Source of the DNA: Microvirga solisilvae
GTDB lineage: Bacteria; Pseudomonadota; Alphaproteobacteria; Rhizobiales; Beijerinckiaceae
Reading direction: 5' to 3'
Assembly (NCBI RefSeq): GCF_022808595.1
Contig: NZ_JAKUCN010000003.1
Location: forward strand, 372,001-436,000
Length of the DNA: 64,000 bases
A model generated the notes under the pieces. That model was not told the DNA's origin and made no database searches. It was given only the letters and a program-made list of their open reading frames with translations. The position numbers and the translations under genes are program-made. Of this stretch, positions 7,904-17,077 are shown piece after piece (positions within the stretch are counted from its first letter, which is position 1; every line of letters begins with the position of its first letter).

Positions 7904-10900
7904 GTGTTTATTCTCAAAAAAGAAATTATCCTTAGTGTTGCTGTCGGTGCGGTGCTGTCTCAATCCGTGACGCAATCCGCTCAGGCTCAGTCCAACGCGG
8001 CAGGTGTTTTCGGGTTGATCGGCGGAATGATTGCCGCCGCGCAGATGCAAGCGGCGAAGGAAGCATGGGCTGGCCTTCCGGAAATGCGCCTCTATTGCGC
8101 ACAGAAAGCGCTGGCACGTCACAACGTTACCGTTCCTGCACTGATCCAGAATGGCGTGATGCCGAGCGATACCCGTTTGGCTCCCATCGGCAACGAATGC
8201 GCCAGATTCGAGCCGAGCAATCTGAAAGCCAATTACCGCTGCAACGCATTGGATGAAAACGGCGCAACCGTTGTCTCGACCTGCAATCAGACTTTCGGGC
8301 AAGTGGACAGCGCGGGTATCGCGCAGGTGATCGACGCACGCACAGCCATCGATCTCTATTTTTCGAATGGGGCGTTCCTGCTGGTGGATGTGGAAACCGA
8401 TGCCGGTCGACAGCAGCGCTATCGACAGGCCGAGCGCCAGCGTCTGATCGCGGACCTGACCGCTCTGCGCGGCAGCGTGGACAATCTTCAATCCTCGCGC
8501 TCGGAAAGCGTTCGCGCGGAAGCTCAAAAGCTCGCGAAGCGGATTTCATCCGCCATGGGTCCCAAGGCGACGCTATCGGCGGGTGATGTCGAGGCAATCC
8601 GTGGCGACTACAAGGCGCTTGCAGGTTTCGCAGAAGCTGAGAACGCGCGTTTGACCGCGCTGGACAATCTCAACACGGCACGCTCGACCGCCGAGCAGAA
8701 GCTGTCGAGCGAGATTCCGCAGGAGATCCACGACGATTTCAGCGTCCTGCAGGCGAAGTACACGGAGACCTTGCAGGAGCCGCCGCCCGCCTTCTCGGTC
8801 GACCGGGCACAACTCGCGATCGGCCCGACCTATGATTGCGCCAAGGCCAAAGACCCTCTCGGAAAGATCATCTGCTCCAACAAGGAACTGAGCCGTCTGG
8901 ATGTCGATCTGCTGCGTCCCTATTACGTGCTTCGCTTCAGCGCGTCGGACCAGCGCAACACCTTGAAGCAGGAGGCCGTCGCCTTCACGCAATCGGTCCT
9001 CCAGACCTGCGGCATCCCTGAGAAGGGAACGGTCCCGAACGCGGCCATGAAGAAGGCCATCCCGTGCGTCGCCGCCGAATACCGTCGTCAGCGCGATCAA
9101 TGGCAGGCCCAGATGGCGCAATCCGCCCCGGTTTCCGCGCGCGAAGAGACGAGCCGCTCCCTGGACGAGCATGTTCAGCTCCAGAAGCTTCTTCAGGATC
9201 TGGGATACATCCCGACAACGGAGAAGGCGGACGGAATTTATGGTGCTGGAATGCGCACCGCGATCAGCAATTTCCAGACGGCGGAAAACATCACTGCCGA
9301 TGGAATTCTGTCGGACGAGACGGCGCAGCGCCTGCTTCAGAAAAGCGCGCAGCCCGGCGCCGGCGGCAATCAGGGCGTGACGGCGCGCCTTGACGACCTT
9401 GCAAAGCAATATGCCGACCTTACTGGCCGCATCAACGGCTACATGTCGCAGCAAGCACGCAAGCGGCAGCTTCTCGAAACGGTGGCTGAGGCTGAATCCT
9501 ACGCCAAAGAGAAATCCGCGCTGGCGCTGCCGGCAAAGAATGTTGCCGCGCTGACGGAGCTTCTGGGCGATGTCGAGAAGGTGAGGGCCAATCCCGAGAT
9601 GGTTACTCTCGAACGCTTCGCCTCGAACTTCAAGGCGATCAGGGAGACAACCGAAGGCGCCGTCACGGTTCTCAATGCGACGACCCCCGGCAATCGTTTC
9701 GTCATGGAGGGAGGGTCGAACGACGTCATCGTTCTCTACAACGACAGCGGCAAGGCGCCCTCGCTCGTGAAGAACATGAAGGGCGATCTCGTCTTCGAGG
9801 GCGGCAAATCGAGCATCTGCCAACCTCATGACGGTGCGCCCGAGAAGAACTTCGTGAAGCTCGTCAACACACGCTTGGACTCGACAGGCCAGCAGCTCGC
9901 TTTCCCATTGTCGCGCTGCAATGCAGGCGACCTGGGCGGTTACGACCTGATCGTCATCACGCGCGGGTTGCTGCAGCAATCGGATTCTTCTTCTGACACG
10001 GCTGCGATCCTGAAGGCTGTTGATGGCGGGCTGTTCAAGTCCATGGCCGCGATCACCGATCAGGACGTGAATGCCGTTCTGCAGGCGGAGGCTGCCCGTA
10101 CGCTTGAGATCGAGAAAGGAATAGAGGACGGGTCACTCAAGGGCTTCTCTCTTGTCGTTCTGAAGAACGATGCGGCGGATATGTGCTTGGCTGTTGCTGA
10201 GGGCGATCGCGAGTCTCACGAGTTGCTTCTGAAGCCGCATCAGGCGCGGCTTACGGAGGAGATGAAATCGGCCCCTGCGATGAGGCTCTCGTCCATCGAG
10301 GATGCTTTCATCGCGGCAAAGCGCGGTCAATGCGGTGCGGTCTATGCGAGCGAGAGCGATCTCAAATCCCTGACGGGAGCGCTGCGCCGCGATCAGGTCG
10401 CCTTCCGCTACCTGCCGATCCTGGTGGAGCCGAAAGAACTTGCGAAGGGGCGCGAGCAGGTTATCGCTCTCGCCAAGGAACGTGCCGAGGCGGAAGCAAG
10501 GGCGAAGATCGCCGAGCAGGAGGCCAAGCAGCGTTATGCCGAATTCCAGCAGCGTGTATCTCACGACGCATCCGGCGATTACATCCTGACTCTGAAGGAT
10601 CCGGCTGCGAATGGCGATATCTGTTATTATGAGGATCCTGAGATCGCCCAGAAGGCTCTGGACTTTTTCAGGGAGCGTCTCAAGCAGCAATATCCCGCGT
10701 TCGGCATGGGCGGCCTGTTCAGGGCGGACAGCTTCGAGGCCCTTTTCAGCTCGCAGAGCTGTGGCGCCGCACTCGTGCCTGCCGGTGATTACGAGGATGT
10801 CCGGCACGTCGCGGAGCATCTTGTCGATCAGACCTTCCCCGTGGAACAGGTGAGAATCATCCGCGCCGGAGTCGATGCCCGATCCGAGGACAGGCTGAAG

Positions 10901-11695
10901 CCCTATCAGTCGATCTCCGACGATTATCAATGCTACAGCAAGCTCAGGAGTGCTGCGCGCGATGCCTGTCTTGCAGGCGTCGGCTACATGGCCGGGTGGC
11001 GTGAAGCCGACTCGATTCAGCTGAGAGCCGGCAAGCCGGTTGCCGAATGCTACGGCAGTGCGACGCGCCAGGCCGATTGGCTCGCCATCGGCGGATCTGT
11101 CGCCGAGCAGGTCTATTCCAGACTGCGCACGGAATTCCGCTATGACGAGAACTTGAGGAATAACGGAGGAAAGTCCCTCGTCTATTGCGACGAGGCGATT
11201 ATCACGAAGGCCGAGAGGATCGGCTTCATCCCCCGTGCGCCGATGGCAACCGTCAAGAAGGCCATTCAGGGGCCGACGCTGACACGCTCGCGCAGCAGCG
11301 CCACAGAGGAAGAAGAAATCTACGGACCCTTCTCTCCCGGCATCTGGCAGTCCCGCGCCATGGGCGGACGGCCGGATGGGCAATGCGATCTGACGAAGTC
11401 CTATACCGAGTTCAAGGACGGCAAGCAGTATACCTGCAACTTAACGTCCCCGAACAAATGTGAGGTCTCGACGTCTCGCTACCGGAAGGTTGCGACGAAC
11501 ACCTACGCTCAGGATCTCAAGAACCACGAGCTGACACTCCGGAGAAGCGAGAACGGCACCCAGGTTACTCCGGTCAGCGTCGAGCTGACGGATATGGACG
11601 ATCTGCTCAAGGGCTGGCTTACACTCTGGCACGCACAAAGCCGACTGGGGATTATGATGCTTGGCGGCTCCTACAGGTACAAGTGCAAGACTTGA
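7904..11695 (+). CDS. Large exported multidomain protein with LprI-like and peptidoglycan-binding domains
   Basis: A 1263-residue protein that I cannot assign to a known gene. Residues 1-28 are a signal peptide with a likely AQA|QS cleavage site, so it is probably periplasmic. Residues about 310-345 (YDCAKAKDPLGKIICSNKELSRLD) resemble the cysteine-containing repeat of the LprI/DUF1311 lysozyme-inhibitor family. Residues about 422-481 look like a PG_binding_1 domain (LQKLLQDLGYIPT, then DGIYGAGMRTAISNFQ). Flanking stretches (about 150-290, 485-560, 840-880) are charged and helix-rich, probably coiled coil. The C-terminal part has several Cys pairs (GQCDLTKSY, YTCNLTSPNKC) fitting an oxidising compartment. 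The start is GTG, with TGGGGGCATGA in front. It stands alone; a role at the cell wall is inferred only from the domains. Confidence 0.75.
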   Translation: MFILKKEIILSVAVGAVLSQSVTQSAQAQSNAAGVFGLIGGMIAAAQMQAAKEAWAGLPEMRLYCAQKALARHNVTVPALIQNGVMPSDTRLAPIGNECARFEPSNLKANYRCNALDENGATVVSTCNQTFGQVDSAGIAQVIDARTAIDLYFSNGAFLLVDVETDAGRQQRYRQAERQRLIADLTALRGSVDNLQSSRSESVRAEAQKLAKRISSAMGPKATLSAGDVEAIRGDYKALAGFAEAENARLTALDNLNTARSTAEQKLSSEIPQEIHDDFSVLQAKYTETLQEPPPAFSVDRAQLAIGPTYDCAKAKDPLGKIICSNKELSRLDVDLLRPYYVLRFSASDQRNTLKQEAVAFTQSVLQTCGIPEKGTVPNAAMKKAIPCVAAEYRRQRDQWQAQMAQSAPVSAREETSRSLDEHVQLQKLLQDLGYIPTTEKADGIYGAGMRTAISNFQTAENITADGILSDETAQRLLQKSAQPGAGGNQGVTARLDDLAKQYADLTGRINGYMSQQARKRQLLETVAEAESYAKEKSALALPAKNVAALTELLGDVEKVRANPEMVTLERFASNFKAIRETTEGAVTVLNATTPGNRFVMEGGSNDVIVLYNDSGKAPSLVKNMKGDLVFEGGKSSICQPHDGAPEKNFVKLVNTRLDSTGQQLAFPLSRCNAGDLGGYDLIVITRGLLQQSDSSSDTAAILKAVDGGLFKSMAAITDQDVNAVLQAEAARTLEIEKGIEDGSLKGFSLVVLKNDAADMCLAVAEGDRESHELLLKPHQARLTEEMKSAPAMRLSSIEDAFIAAKRGQCGAVYASESDLKSLTGALRRDQVAFRYLPILVEPKELAKGREQVIALAKERAEAEARAKIAEQEAKQRYAEFQQRVSHDASGDYILTLKDPAANGDICYYEDPEIAQKALDFFRERLKQQYPAFGMGGLFRADSFEALFSSQSCGAALVPAGDYEDVRHVAEHLVDQTFPVEQVRIIRAGVDARSEDRLKPYQSISDDYQCYSKLRSAARDACLAGVGYMAGWREADSIQLRAGKPVAECYGSATRQADWLAIGGSVAEQVYSRLRTEFRYDENLRNNGGKSLVYCDEAIITKAERIGFIPRAPMATVKKAIQGPTLTRSRSSATEEEEIYGPFSPGIWQSRAMGGRPDGQCDLTKSYTEFKDGKQYTCNLTSPNKCEVSTSRYRKVATNTYAQDLKNHELTLRRSENGTQVTPVSVELTDMDDLLKGWLTLWHAQSRLGIMMLGGSYRYKCKT

Positions 11696-11810
11696 GAACC
11701 GCCAAGCTTAAACCCCGCCCTGGAAGGCTCGTCGCCCGGCCAGGAATCCTGATAGACGGAGCTGCATGGGCCTAAAAGCCCAGGTTTCGGCCCATGGGGC
11801 TGCCTGACAG

Positions 11811-11830
11811 CTCCTTTCGCAGTTGACGGG
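11811..11830. repeat. 20-bp block shared with the small-ORF leader at 7617-7636
   Basis: CTCCTTTCGCAGTTGACGGG here differs at only two positions from the plus-strand sequence at 7617-7636, where it covers the Shine-Dalgarno and upstream leader of the minus-strand small ORF. Read on the minus strand, both give CCCGTCAAC, two variable bases, then CGAAAGGAG. Here the AAAGGAG is followed by a short frame (CTG or ATG start) of only 7-12 codons ending GRNLGF, so a gene is not claimed. Confidence 0.4.
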
Positions 11831-11865
11831 CGGCCCCCATATGGGGTGAGAAGAGACCAGCAGGA

Positions 11866-11892
11866 GGGGCGGGCGCCGCAGCGTCCCGCCCC
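11866..11892 (+). other. GC-rich hairpin in the prfC leader
   Basis: Arms GGGGCGGG (11866-11873) and CCCGCCCC (11885-11892) enclose an 11-base loop, about 30 bases before the prfC start. A further palindrome, CCCCATATGGGG, lies upstream near 11836-11848. No T-run follows, so this is a possible 5'-UTR structure rather than a terminator. Confidence 0.4.
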
Positions 11893-11922
11893 CATCTTTG
11901 TCCGAGAGATTTTAGAAGCGCC

Positions 11923-13506
11923 ATGACCGACCTTCCGGCCCCCGTGGTCCGCCGCCGAACCTTTGCCATCATCTCCCACCCCGACGCGGGTAAGACCACG
12001 CTTACCGAAAAGCTGCTGCTGTTCGGAGGCGCGATCCAGCTCGCCGGCGAGGTGAAGGCTAAGAAGAACCGCGTCTCCACCCGGTCCGACTGGATGGGCA
12101 TCGAGAAGGAGCGCGGCATCTCGGTCGTGACCTCGGTGATGACGTTCGAATATGGCGGCTGCGTCTTCAACTTGCTCGACACGCCGGGCCACGAGGACTT
12201 CTCGGAGGACACCTACCGCACGCTGACGGCGGTGGACTCGGCCATCATGGTGATCGACGCCGCGAAGGGCATCGAGGCGCGCACGCGCAAGCTCTTCGAA
12301 GTGTGCCGCATGCGCGACATCCCGATCGTCACCTTCATCAACAAGATGGACCGCGAGGCGCGCAGCCCCTTCGACCTGCTCGACGAGATCGAGAAGACGC
12401 TGGCCCTCGACACCGCACCCATCACTTGGCCGATCAGCCAGGGCAAGAGCTTTGCCGGCACCTTCGATCTGCGCCGCAATGTGGTGCGCCGCATCGACAC
12501 GGATGACGAGCTGATGCCGGTCTCCGGTCCCGACGATGCGAAGCTACTGAATCTTCTGCCGTCCCATGAAGTGGAAGCCTGGCAGGAAGAGGTGATGCTG
12601 GCGCAGGAAGCGTGCAAGCCTTTCGATCTCGCATCCTTCCGCGAAGGTCACCTGACGCCGGTCTTCTTCGGCAGCGCCTTACGCAATTTCGGCGTGCGCG
12701 ATCTTATCGACGCGCTCGGCGAATACGCGCCGCCGCCGCGCGGGCAGGAAGCGGACAAGCGTCTCGTGGAAGCGGGCGAGCCCCGCATGACCGGCTTCGT
12801 GTTCAAGATCCAGGCCAACATGGATCCCAACCACCGCGACCGCATCGCGTTCATGCGCATCTGCTCGGGCAAACTCCAGCGCGGCATGAAGGCGAAGCTG
12901 GTGCGCACGGGCAAGCCCATGAGCCTGAACACGCCGCAATTCTTCTTCGCGCAGGATCGCGCGATTGCGGACGAGGCCTGGGCCGGCGACGTGGTGGGCA
13001 TTCCCAATCACGGGACGCTGCGCATCGGCGATACGCTCACGGAAGGCGAGGATCTCGTGTTCCGCGGCGTGCCGAGCTTCGCGCCTGAAATCCTGCGCCG
13101 CATCAAGCTGCAGGATGCCATGAAGGCGAAGAAGCTGCGCGAGGCGCTGCAGCAGATGGCGGAAGAAGGCGTCGTGCAGCTCTTCATTCCGCAGGACGGT
13201 TCCGGCGCCATCGTCGGCGTTGTCGGCGCGCTGCAGCTCGATGTGCTGAAAGAGCGCCTTGCCGCCGAATATGGGCTGCCCATCGATTATGAGCCGACGC
13301 GCTTCTCGATCTGCCGCTGGATCACGTCGGACGATCCGCGTGAACTCGACAAGTTCATCGAGAGCCACCTGTCGTCCATGGCGCGCGATCTCGACGATGC
13401 GCCCGTATTCATGGCGGCGAACGCCTTCAATCTTCAATACGAGGTCGATCGCTATAAGGCGATCCAGTTCTCTGATGTGAAGGATTATCAGAAAAAGGCG
13501 GCTTAA
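11923..13506 (+). CDS. prfC: Peptide chain release factor 3
   Basis: A translational GTPase that recycles RF1/RF2 from the ribosome after termination. The 527-residue length is the usual one. The G1 motif HPDAGKTTLTEKLL, the switch region with RGISVVTSVMTFEY, G3 DTPGHEDFSEDTYR and G4 FINKMDREARSPFDLLDEIE are all present; the last stretch is specific for RF3 as opposed to EF-G. The C-terminal domain (VGVVGALQLDVLKERLAAEYGL) is also RF3-type. It is a single gene, with a structured leader upstream and a strong terminator overlapping its stop codon. Confidence 0.96.
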   Translation: MTDLPAPVVRRRTFAIISHPDAGKTTLTEKLLLFGGAIQLAGEVKAKKNRVSTRSDWMGIEKERGISVVTSVMTFEYGGCVFNLLDTPGHEDFSEDTYRTLTAVDSAIMVIDAAKGIEARTRKLFEVCRMRDIPIVTFINKMDREARSPFDLLDEIEKTLALDTAPITWPISQGKSFAGTFDLRRNVVRRIDTDDELMPVSGPDDAKLLNLLPSHEVEAWQEEVMLAQEACKPFDLASFREGHLTPVFFGSALRNFGVRDLIDALGEYAPPPRGQEADKRLVEAGEPRMTGFVFKIQANMDPNHRDRIAFMRICSGKLQRGMKAKLVRTGKPMSLNTPQFFFAQDRAIADEAWAGDVVGIPNHGTLRIGDTLTEGEDLVFRGVPSFAPEILRRIKLQDAMKAKKLREALQQMAEEGVVQLFIPQDGSGAIVGVVGALQLDVLKERLAAEYGLPIDYEPTRFSICRWITSDDPRELDKFIESHLSSMARDLDDAPVFMAANAFNLQYEVDRYKAIQFSDVKDYQKKAA

Positions 13507-13519
13507 AAGCCGCCTTTTT
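13492..13519 (+). terminator. Rho-independent terminator after prfC
   Basis: A 13-bp perfect stem (13492-13504 with 13507-13519) that includes the last prfC codons, ending in a T-run CTTTTTCTTTT. The A-run on the left side also makes it a possible terminator for the convergent histidine kinase gene. Confidence 0.9.
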
Positions 13520-13530
13520 CTTTTCCGGAA

Positions 13531-14997
13531 TCAGCGAGACAATTGGCTCACGGGAATCCGCAAGTCGACGCGCAGCCCGTCGGGATGCCAATCATAATCG
13601 ATCGTGCCGCCCAGTTGATCGGTCACGCTCTTGCGGGCGAGCTGCGAGCCGAAACCCCGCGTCGTCGGCGGGCTCTCGATGGGTGGCCCGTCTTTCTCCT
13701 GCCATGCGAGAAACATCGTCTCTCCATCCCGCCAGCAGCTGATCGTGAGATGTCCGTCGGCGAGGGAGAGGGCACCGTATTTCGAGGCATTGGTTGCAAG
13801 CTCATGCAAGACGAGAGTGAGGCTCGTCGCGGCTTTAGCGTCGACCGTGATCGGCGCGCAATCGATCAGGACGCGGCCTGCCAAACCGAGATCGCCATGC
13901 GGCGCCAGGATCGTCTTGAGGATTTCGCAGATCGTCGTCTCGCCCTCGATGGGGCCATCATCGGCAAAGGCGGGGCGGATCAATTCGTGGGCCTTGGCCA
14001 GGGCGTTCAGTCGCCCGTGAAGGGCGTGGGCCATCTCATCCGTCGAACGGGCCGTTCGCGCTGTCATCGTCACCATGGCACTCGCCATGGCGAACAGATT
14101 CTTCACGCGGTGATCGAGTTCCTTCGCCAGAAGTTGGCGCGCTTCCTCGTTCTTGCGCCGCTCCGTGTTGTCGAGCATCGTGCCGAGCAGGCGGAAAGGC
14201 TTCGTCTCGCCTCCCACCGTCGTATAGATCATACGTCCGCGGCAGCTGATCCAGCGAATGCCGCCATCGGGATGGATGATCCGATAATCCATCTGAAGCC
14301 GTCCGCCCGAGGCGGGATCGTTCAGGGCATCGACTTTCTTCCTCACCCATTCCCGGTCCTCGGGGTGGATCATGGAAAGCCAGAACTCATGGGTGAGCGG
14401 CTGGTCGTGACTGACGCCGAAGATTTCCTTATAGCGGTCCGACCAGTAGATGGCGCCGGTTTCGGCGGTCCAATCCCACATGCCCATCTCTGCTGCTTCG
14501 ACGGCAAGGGTCAGCCGCTCGTTGAAGAGTTCCGCTTCGCCGGCCTGATGATCCGCCGCATGATGGGCCTTGGCGCGCTCGGTCACATTGGCTGCAAGTG
14601 CCAGAATGCCTTCGATCTGATCGTTGGCATTGCGGATGGGAAGGATCTTGAGGTCCCAATAGGTCTGCTGACCGGCAATCGCGAGGGGAATATCCCTCAG
14701 CTCCTGCGGCTCGCCTGTGGTGCAGGCCAGGTGACGCAGGTTTTGAAGCACGGGAGTGTAGACATCTCCCATCGTCTCGAAAGGCGTCCTGCCGGTGAAG
14801 TCTGCATCCGGCGCGCCGAGTGTCGAGCGAAACAGCTTGTTGGCGAAAGCGAAGCGCGGCGGGTCGCCATAGGTGACGACGACTGCGAGAGGAATGTTCT
14901 CCAGGATCTCGGCAAGAGCCTCGTGACCAAAATCCTCGATGCCGTCTCGCAGGCGGATTTCGTCGAGCCCATATGCCCATGGCTGAGTCGGACTCAC
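13531..14997 (-). CDS. HWE-family PAS sensor histidine kinase
   Basis: A 488-residue sensor kinase without membrane helices, thus probably cytosolic. An N-terminal PAS-like domain (about 30-145) is followed by a second PAS/PAC domain (about 165-285, with the PAC motif YRIIHPDGGIRWISCRGR). The kinase core has the phosphoacceptor segment ELDHRVKNLFAMASAM, the N-box HELATNASKYG and the WxE signature AWQEKDGPP that define HWE kinases, a family common in alphaproteobacteria and often feeding the general stress response. There is no response regulator next to it, so it is an orphan kinase. The start is GTG with a GGGGGG-containing leader. It is convergent with prfC, and the stimulus cannot be told from the sequence. 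Confidence 0.9.
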   Translation of the reverse strand: MSPTQPWAYGLDEIRLRDGIEDFGHEALAEILENIPLAVVVTYGDPPRFAFANKLFRSTLGAPDADFTGRTPFETMGDVYTPVLQNLRHLACTTGEPQELRDIPLAIAGQQTYWDLKILPIRNANDQIEGILALAANVTERAKAHHAADHQAGEAELFNERLTLAVEAAEMGMWDWTAETGAIYWSDRYKEIFGVSHDQPLTHEFWLSMIHPEDREWVRKKVDALNDPASGGRLQMDYRIIHPDGGIRWISCRGRMIYTTVGGETKPFRLLGTMLDNTERRKNEEARQLLAKELDHRVKNLFAMASAMVTMTARTARSTDEMAHALHGRLNALAKAHELIRPAFADDGPIEGETTICEILKTILAPHGDLGLAGRVLIDCAPITVDAKAATSLTLVLHELATNASKYGALSLADGHLTISCWRDGETMFLAWQEKDGPPIESPPTTRGFGSQLARKSVTDQLGGTIDYDWHPDGLRVDLRIPVSQLSR

Positions 14998-15101
14998 GAC
15001 CGTAACCCCCCGGCTGAGGATTTAGCCTCTCATAATCGAGAGGATCTCCCGTATGTTATTACAGGAAGATGCAAATATTCGAGGGGGAAAGCAAGAAGAG
15101 A

Positions 15102-15137
15102 ATGAAGGCGCTACCCGTCAGGAGTAGTTGCCTTCAT
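15102..15137 (-). terminator. Possible terminator of the murQ-kinase operon
   Basis: Arms ATGAAGGC (15102-15109) and GCCTTCAT (15130-15137) with a second short pairing inside (CTAC with GTAG). On the minus strand it lies just after the PfkB kinase stop and is followed by a pyrimidine-rich ATTCTCTTCTTG tract, which is weaker than a classical T-run. Confidence 0.45.
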
Positions 15138-15146
15138 GCTTTGGAA

Positions 15147-16049
15147 TTAAGCTGCGAGCTTCCGTTCGGAGAAGCGCGCCTGCGTCTGTGTAATGTCGCT
15201 GAGGCTCGGAATGCTGGCCTCGTTGCCGAGGTGTTGAATTGCATGCGCGGATGCCGCGCGGGCGAGAATGAAATGCTCGCGCCAGGGCAATTCGGGGCGC
15301 GCCATGGCAGAGTATACATATGAACCATGGAAGATGTCGCCCGCGCCATTGGTGTCCACCACGGCCGAGGCGGGAATGTCCAGCGCCGGCAGAATGCTTT
15401 CCGTACCGCTCTCATCGTACCAGAGCATGCCGCGCTCACCCATGGTGACGCCACCGATCTTGCAGCCGCGTCCCTTGAGATAGGTGAGCATCTCGCCAGC
15501 CGTCATGTTCATTTGCTCGCATAGACGCTCGGCCACGATGGCCACATCGATGAACTCAAGCAGCTCATGCGTGTTGGAGCGCAGGCCACCTCCGTCGAGC
15601 GAAGTGAGAATGCCCGCTTCGCGGCACGCCTTGGCGTAGTGCATCGCCGCGTCGGCCTGGTGGCCGTCGAGGTGCAGCGCACGGCAGCCGTGCAGGTTCA
15701 GCGGCGGTACGGGATGCAGATAATGGTCGTCGCGGCAGCGCACGATGGCGCGCTTGCCGCCGCGCGGCATGATGAAGGAGAGCGAGGATTCCTTCACTTT
15801 CCGGTGGTGGACCGAGATGCCGTATTTCGCGGCCATATCGATGAACATGCGGCCGAGCCAGTCGTCTGCGATCGAGGTCAGAAGATCGGGCGCGATGCCG
15901 AGCTTGGCGCAGGCGAAAGCCGCCGTCACCGCATTGCCGCCAAAGGAAATGGCGTAATCCCGCGCGACGGTCTTGTCGTCTCCCGTGGGGAGCTCGTCGG
16001 CGAGGAAAGTCACATCGATATAGGTCTGGCCTACGAAAAGAGCTTGCAT
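15147..16049 (-). CDS. PfkB/ribokinase-family sugar kinase
   Basis: A 300-residue ATP-dependent carbohydrate kinase. It shows the N-terminal PfkB signature (ISFGGNAVTAAFACAKLG) and the C-terminal DTNGAGDIFHG with the catalytic aspartate. The substrate is unknown. Its place as last gene of the anmK-murQ minus-strand operon (78 bases after the preceding kinase) suggests a phosphorylated or free sugar produced by amino-sugar breakdown, but such a kinase is not part of the classical murein-recycling pathway. Fructose, ribose, adenosine or ketodeoxygluconate kinases share the same fold. The start at 16049 has only a weak ribosome-binding site. Confidence 0.82.
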   Translation of the reverse strand: MQALFVGQTYIDVTFLADELPTGDDKTVARDYAISFGGNAVTAAFACAKLGIAPDLLTSIADDWLGRMFIDMAAKYGISVHHRKVKESSLSFIMPRGGKRAIVRCRDDHYLHPVPPLNLHGCRALHLDGHQADAAMHYAKACREAGILTSLDGGGLRSNTHELLEFIDVAIVAERLCEQMNMTAGEMLTYLKGRGCKIGGVTMGERGMLWYDESGTESILPALDIPASAVVDTNGAGDIFHGSYVYSAMARPELPWREHFILARAASAHAIQHLGNEASIPSLSDITQTQARFSERKLAA

Positions 16050-16127
16050 GGCTTGAACACAGTATCAGAGCGAAAGGACGACAGCAGTCTTGGACGAGGA
16101 GAGGCTAATAGGCAAGCCTCGCTTGCG

Positions 16128-17036
16128 TCACGCCTTGTTCAGGGTCGCGGCGAGCCGCGCCGCCGTCATGGCCGCGTCGATATCGGTGGAGATGAATTCC
16201 ACCGGAGCGATCAGGTCCTGCCGGAAAGCGCTGGCCACGATGGGATGGAGCCGGGAGCTGCCGCCCGCCAGGGCCACGGGACGGGGCCCCACGCGCTTGG
16301 TCAGGCAATTGGCGAGGCGCGCCAGCTCCTCGCCGGCCTCGCGCAGGATTTTGAGAGATGTCTTGTCGTCGGCCTGCGCCGCCTCGCCGACAGCGCGCGC
16401 CAGCGATCCGATCTTGCCCCTGTCGCCGCCATAGACATAGGAGCGGATGAGGTTCCAGTCGGTGCCGCCGAGCGCCTTCGCAAGCGCTTGTCCGAGAGGC
16501 GCGGCCCAGCCTTCGCCGGGGCTTTCCTCTTCCTTGCGCAGGATCGTCTTGAGGGCCTCGCGGGCGATCCAGAAGCCCGAGCCGCCATCGTCGATCAGGT
16601 TGCCGCGCCCGCCGACGCGGATCACGTCCTTGTCCTCGGAGAGGTAATAGCCGATGGAACCCGTGCCGCTATAGACGAGGATGCCTTCGCCCAGAGCGAA
16701 ATAGGACAGGTAGGCGATCCACATATCCTCGGCGACGAACACCTTGTCAGGCGTGAGTTCGAAAACGTCGGCGAAGAGTGCGCGCATCTTCGCCTCGGGC
16801 GGCGTGTCGCGGGTCAATCCCGTGATGCCGGCGATGATGCCGAGTGGCTTGCCGTGACGCATCACGTTCTGCGCCATGTCGAGAACGATCTGGCGCGCCC
16901 GCTCCTCGGCGGCGGCGGAGAACAGGTGTCCCGTCAGCGGCTCCGCATTGCCTTGCGCAATGCACTGGCCCTGATCGTCCGACAAACGCCAGCGCGTCGC
17001 CGTTCCGCCCGCGTCGATGCCAAGCCCCAGTGCCAT
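16128..17036 (-). CDS. BadF/NagK-type N-acetyl-amino-sugar kinase in the murQ operon
   Basis: A 302-residue member of the BadF/BadG/BcrA/BcrD ATPase fold, which includes GlcNAc kinases and the MurNAc/GlcNAc kinase MurK. Phosphate-1 motif GLGIDAGGTATRWRL, phosphate-2 YSGTGSIGYYL and adenosine motif VALAGGSSRLHP are visible. It lies 41 bases after murQ. MurQ needs MurNAc-6-phosphate, so this kinase could phosphorylate free MurNAc, complementing AnmK, which acts on the anhydro form; that is inference. The ATG at 17036 is preceded by GAAGGGGC; the longer open frame upstream runs into murQ and was rejected. A paralogue with the same motifs lies at 27075-27956. Confidence 0.82.
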   Translation of the reverse strand: MALGLGIDAGGTATRWRLSDDQGQCIAQGNAEPLTGHLFSAAAEERARQIVLDMAQNVMRHGKPLGIIAGITGLTRDTPPEAKMRALFADVFELTPDKVFVAEDMWIAYLSYFALGEGILVYSGTGSIGYYLSEDKDVIRVGGRGNLIDDGGSGFWIAREALKTILRKEEESPGEGWAAPLGQALAKALGGTDWNLIRSYVYGGDRGKIGSLARAVGEAAQADDKTSLKILREAGEELARLANCLTKRVGPRPVALAGGSSRLHPIVASAFRQDLIAPVEFISTDIDAAMTAARLAATLNKA

Positions 17037-17077
17037 GACGCTCGATTGCCCCTTCTGCCGCAAGCCTTCCGCGGCGC

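Noticed and set aside
13543..15105. A 520-codon plus-strand frame opposite the HWE kinase
   Set aside because: The kinase on the minus strand has all family motifs. The plus-strand frame is a compositional shadow.
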